Origin: Hyalangium gracile
GTDB lineage: Bacteria; Myxococcota; Myxococcia; Myxococcales; Myxococcaceae
Length of the DNA: 64,000 nucleotides
Assembly: GCF_020103725.1 (NCBI RefSeq)
Contig: NZ_JAHXBG010000005.1
Coordinates: forward strand, 248,001 to 312,000
Direction of reading: 5' to 3'
Shown: one piece after another, positions 61,879 to 64,000 of the stretch
Position numbering within the stretch: position 1 is the stretch's first letter
Layout of the letters: each line of letters begins with the position of its first letter
The notes under the pieces: model-generated
The model's database searches: none
What the model was told of the DNA's origin: nothing
What the model saw: only the letters and a program-made list of their open reading frames with translations
Position numbers and translations under genes: made by a program

Positions 61879-63432
61879 ATGCGCGCGTCGCTAGCCCTCC
61901 ACCTCGCTCTCTTTCGTCGGCAGAAGGCACAGATTGCCCGTGCCGTCGATGGCCAGACCTCCGCCTTCCGTGCCTACGAGGCCCGGTACCGGCGGAGGAC
62001 GACCGGCTACCGCGTCGCGCTGCCCCTGTCCGCGGTGCACCAGCGCGTGCGAGCCGCCGACGTGGTGTACGTGGGCGACTACCACACCCTGCCGCTGGCC
62101 CAGGAGACGTACCTGGGCCTGGTGGAGCGGGCCCTGGAGTCGGGGCGCCGCGTCGTCCTCGCGCTCGAGTGCGTGGAGGGACGGCACCAGGCCTCCCTGG
62201 ACGCCTACCTGACGGGCCGCCTGCCCGAGCGCGCCCTGTTGGAGCGGCTCGGCCGGGCTCCGGGACCGGGGCTCGATGGCTGGTCGGGCTTCCGTCCCCT
62301 GCTCGCCTTCGCCCGACGCCACCGCCTGGAGGTGGTGGGCATCGATCGTCGGGCGCAGGGTAAGCGCTCGCTCGAGCTCCGGGACGCCTATGCGGCGGAG
62401 CGCATCGCCCGGGCGGCGCGAGCGGAGGATCGGCCGCAGGTGATGGTCCTGGTGGGCCAGTACCACGTGGCACCTTGCCACCTGCCCGAGCAGGTGGAGC
62501 GGGCGCTCGGAGAGTCGCACGCACGGCGCAGCCTGGTGGTGTACCAGAACTGCGAGGGCGTCTACTGGCGGCTGGCCCGCGAGGGTCGCGCCGGAGCGGT
62601 GGAGGCGGTGGAGCTGGCGGATGGCTCGGTCTGCCTGCTCAACGCCTCGCCGGTGGTGTGCCAGCAGAGCTTCCTGGATTACCTGGAGGCCGAGGCCGGG
62701 GACTCGCTGCTGCGAGATCGCAGCGCGGCGGACAGGTTCCGGGAGATGGCGAGCCTGATCGCGCGGCTCGCGGGCGTGCAGGTGGGCCGAGCGCTGGACG
62801 AGGTGGAGGTGGCGACGGCGGCGGACGGGGATGTCCTGGCGCGCATCCAGCAGCGCGGACGCTTCACGCAGGTGGAGCTGGCGCAGCTGCGGCGGCACAT
62901 CCTGTCGAGGGAGAGCAGCTACATCCCCCGAGCGCGGATGGCCTACCTGGCGTCACTGTCGTTGAACCACGCGGCGGAGGAGGCGGCGCACTTCGTGCGG
63001 CACTGCGCGGTGGGAGACGCGATGGAGGTGCCGCGGCGGGCATCGGACGCGTTCTACGCGCGGTGCATGGAGGAGGCGCTGGGCTTCTTCGGCTCGAAGC
63101 TGGTGAACCCGCGGCGGGGCTGCGCGGGGCTGGCGGAGTGGGCGCGGCGGGTGGCGCGGATGCGCGGCGTGGAGCGGCAGATCGCGGCCTTCGTGCTGGC
63201 GCACAAGGCGGCGGAGGTGGAGGGCCCGGACGAGGCGGTGAAGCTGCTGCCGCTGCGAAGGGATCGGCTCTTCCACGGCGTGAGCCATGCGCTGGGGTAC
63301 CTGCTGGGAGACGCGCTGTACCAGGCCTTCGACACGGGCCGGGTGGAGAAGGCGGACATCCGCGCCCTCTTCCGAGATCCGCTGCCGGACCCGCGGAGCA
63401 CCTACTTCCACTGGGTGCAGCGGCTGGGCTGA
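61879..63432 (+). CDS. ChaN-like protein with a long C-terminal extension
   Basis: 517 residues from the ATG 61879. The N-terminal half matches the ChaN/haem-binding uptake fold: VVYVGDYHTLPLAQETYLGL, RRVVLALECVEGRHQASLDA, GIDRRAQGKRSLELRDAYAA and VMVLVGQYHVAPCHLPEQ. The first 45 residues are basic and not a normal signal, and there is no lipobox. The C-terminal 220 residues are helical, with LNHAAEEAAHFVRHCAVGDA and RMRGVERQIAAFVLAHKAAE, unlike short ChaN lipoproteins. It is divergent from the TonB-dependent receptor, which suggests joint action on iron or haem; that is inference. Confidence 0.8.
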   Translation: MRASLALHLALFRRQKAQIARAVDGQTSAFRAYEARYRRRTTGYRVALPLSAVHQRVRAADVVYVGDYHTLPLAQETYLGLVERALESGRRVVLALECVEGRHQASLDAYLTGRLPERALLERLGRAPGPGLDGWSGFRPLLAFARRHRLEVVGIDRRAQGKRSLELRDAYAAERIARAARAEDRPQVMVLVGQYHVAPCHLPEQVERALGESHARRSLVVYQNCEGVYWRLAREGRAGAVEAVELADGSVCLLNASPVVCQQSFLDYLEAEAGDSLLRDRSAADRFREMASLIARLAGVQVGRALDEVEVATAADGDVLARIQQRGRFTQVELAQLRRHILSRESSYIPRARMAYLASLSLNHAAEEAAHFVRHCAVGDAMEVPRRASDAFYARCMEEALGFFGSKLVNPRRGCAGLAEWARRVARMRGVERQIAAFVLAHKAAEVEGPDEAVKLLPLRRDRLFHGVSHALGYLLGDALYQAFDTGRVEKADIRALFRDPLPDPRSTYFHWVQRLG

Positions 63433-63468
63433 GCCTCGGCGGTACAGTGTGAGCCGCCACGCAGTGGC

Positions 63469-64000
63469 TCAGCGAGCCGACTTCGCGCGGGCGCTCCCTT
63501 TCTTGCGCGCCGCGCTCTTCTTCGTCGTCACGGCACGCCTGGTGGGCGCGCTCTTCTTCGGCGCAGCAGCCTTCTTCGGCGCCGCGGCCTTCTTCGCGGC
63601 CGGAGCCTTCGTGCGCGCCGGGGCCACCTTGGCAGCGGACGCCGCGCCGCTGGCGATCTGGTCCACGAGCTTCTTCGGGGCCACGGCGCGGTAGCTCTCG
63701 TCGACCCACTGGCGCAGCATCTCCATGGGGGGCTGCTCGCCCTTGGGGAAGCTGGCCGACACCCAGCCGCTCTTGCCCAGGCCGTACCCGGTGGGCGTGG
63801 CGAACGGCAGCATCAGGGCGGCGGCGTTGGAGTGAGGCAGCTTGACGGAGAGCCCGAGGCCTCCCTGCTCGTGTCCCATGAAGAGGAAGGCCTTGCCCTT
63901 CACCTTGAGGGCGCGGTGGCCCCACGGGAAGTCCTCGTGGGCACCGGGGAAGCCGAGCGCGAAGTCACGCAGGGCCAGCTCGTGCGGATTGTCCAGGCTC
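63469..64000 (-). CDS. MmcQ/YjbR-like protein with histone-H1-like tail, partial (N-terminus beyond window)
   Basis: About 176 visible residues; the frame is open to the right edge and the start is outside. The YjbR/MmcQ fold is seen in ALGFPGAHEDFPWGHRALKV, AFLFMGHEQGGLGLSVKLP, PTGYGLGKSGWVSASF and EMLRQWVDESYRAVAPKK. After it comes a tail of about 55 residues rich in Ala, Lys, Pro and Arg (APAAKKAAAPKKAAAPKKSA), like histone H1 or the basic tails of bacterial nucleoid proteins. DNA binding is the obvious inference. The GTG at 63903 lies inside the fold and is not the start. Confidence 0.88.
   Translation of the reverse strand, partial: SLDNPHELALRDFALGFPGAHEDFPWGHRALKVKGKAFLFMGHEQGGLGLSVKLPHSNAAALMLPFATPTGYGLGKSGWVSASFPKGEQPPMEMLRQWVDESYRAVAPKKLVDQIASGAASAAKVAPARTKAPAAKKAAAPKKAAAPKKSAPTRRAVTTKKSAARKKGSARAKSAR

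Overview
The window is very GC-rich, densely packed DNA from a myxobacterium, most likely a Cystobacterineae genus such as Archangium, Cystobacter or a relative. The assignment rests on gene families rather than on any database search: a double-CXXCG Sit-type immunity protein beside a decayed toxin lipoprotein, a Kelch/Cys-rich repeat lipoprotein, an Ser/Thr pseudokinase, an enhancer-binding response regulator, small 'KQSLYFPEE' proteins, and a self-contained chemosensory cluster. No rRNA, CRISPR array, IS element or prophage is visible. One tRNA gene (tRNA-Thr, anticodon CGT) is present.

Region 1 (1-16.7 kb) is an exported-polysaccharide locus: a nucleotidyltransferase-fold protein (cut by the left edge), two GT4 glycosyltransferases, an alkaline-phosphatase-fold protein, a Wza-type export lipoprotein, a Wzz-type chain-length protein, a sigma-54 activator with a degenerate receiver, a serine-O-acetyltransferase-like enzyme, an O-antigen-ligase/polymerase-like membrane protein and an acyltransferase-3 protein. 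The activator is divergent from the acetyltransferase gene, and two CGTCTC/GAGACG palindromes and a sigma-54-like -24/-12 element lie between them. A 1317-residue Kelch/Cys-rich/thrombospondin-like lipoprotein with a nearly perfect internal 540-bp-period duplication sits inside the locus. Region 2 (16.7-18.2 kb) holds a Sit-like immunity gene, a frameshifted toxin-lipoprotein remnant, and tRNA-Thr with its own promoter and terminator.

Region 3 (18.3-35.9 kb) is mixed housekeeping and accessory: glutamate dehydrogenase, a PilZ protein, a same-strand proteostasis run (ftsH, a stand-alone sigma-region-1.1 protein, grpE, an HtrA protease), a NUDIX hydrolase, a pseudokinase, an XRE regulator, a beta-CASP metallo-beta-lactamase protein, two tandem BON-domain proteins and a YdeP/FdhF-type molybdopterin oxidoreductase. 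Region 4 (35.9-42.2 kb) is a six-gene chemosensory operon (response regulator, GAF-CheD fusion, CheA, MCP, CheW, CheR) without cheB. Region 5 (42.3-47.4 kb) has histidine-degradation genes hutU and hutI flanking an envelope lipoprotein gene, then a class II glutamine amidotransferase and a small hypothetical protein.

Region 6 (47.4-57.0 kb) is a one-strand run tilS, ftsH, folP, glmM, pdxJ, acpS, nnrD/E, tsaE covering tRNA modification, folate, cell-wall precursor, cofactor, ACP activation and metabolite repair. Region 7 (57.0-64 kb) starts with a probable structured small RNA that has a good sigma-70 promoter, two mutually exclusive hairpins, a C-rich loop and a strong intrinsic terminator. 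It is followed by two tandem ribbon-helix-helix-like proteins, a 5'-nucleotidase-C-domain lipoprotein in an operon with a TonB-dependent receptor carrying a long proline-rich extension, a divergent ChaN-like protein and a YjbR-like protein with a histone-H1-like tail (cut by the right edge). The best candidates for something undescribed are the small RNA at about 57.06-57.26 kb, the pseudo-receiver activator with its palindromes, and the Sit-like remnant with a retained immunity gene.
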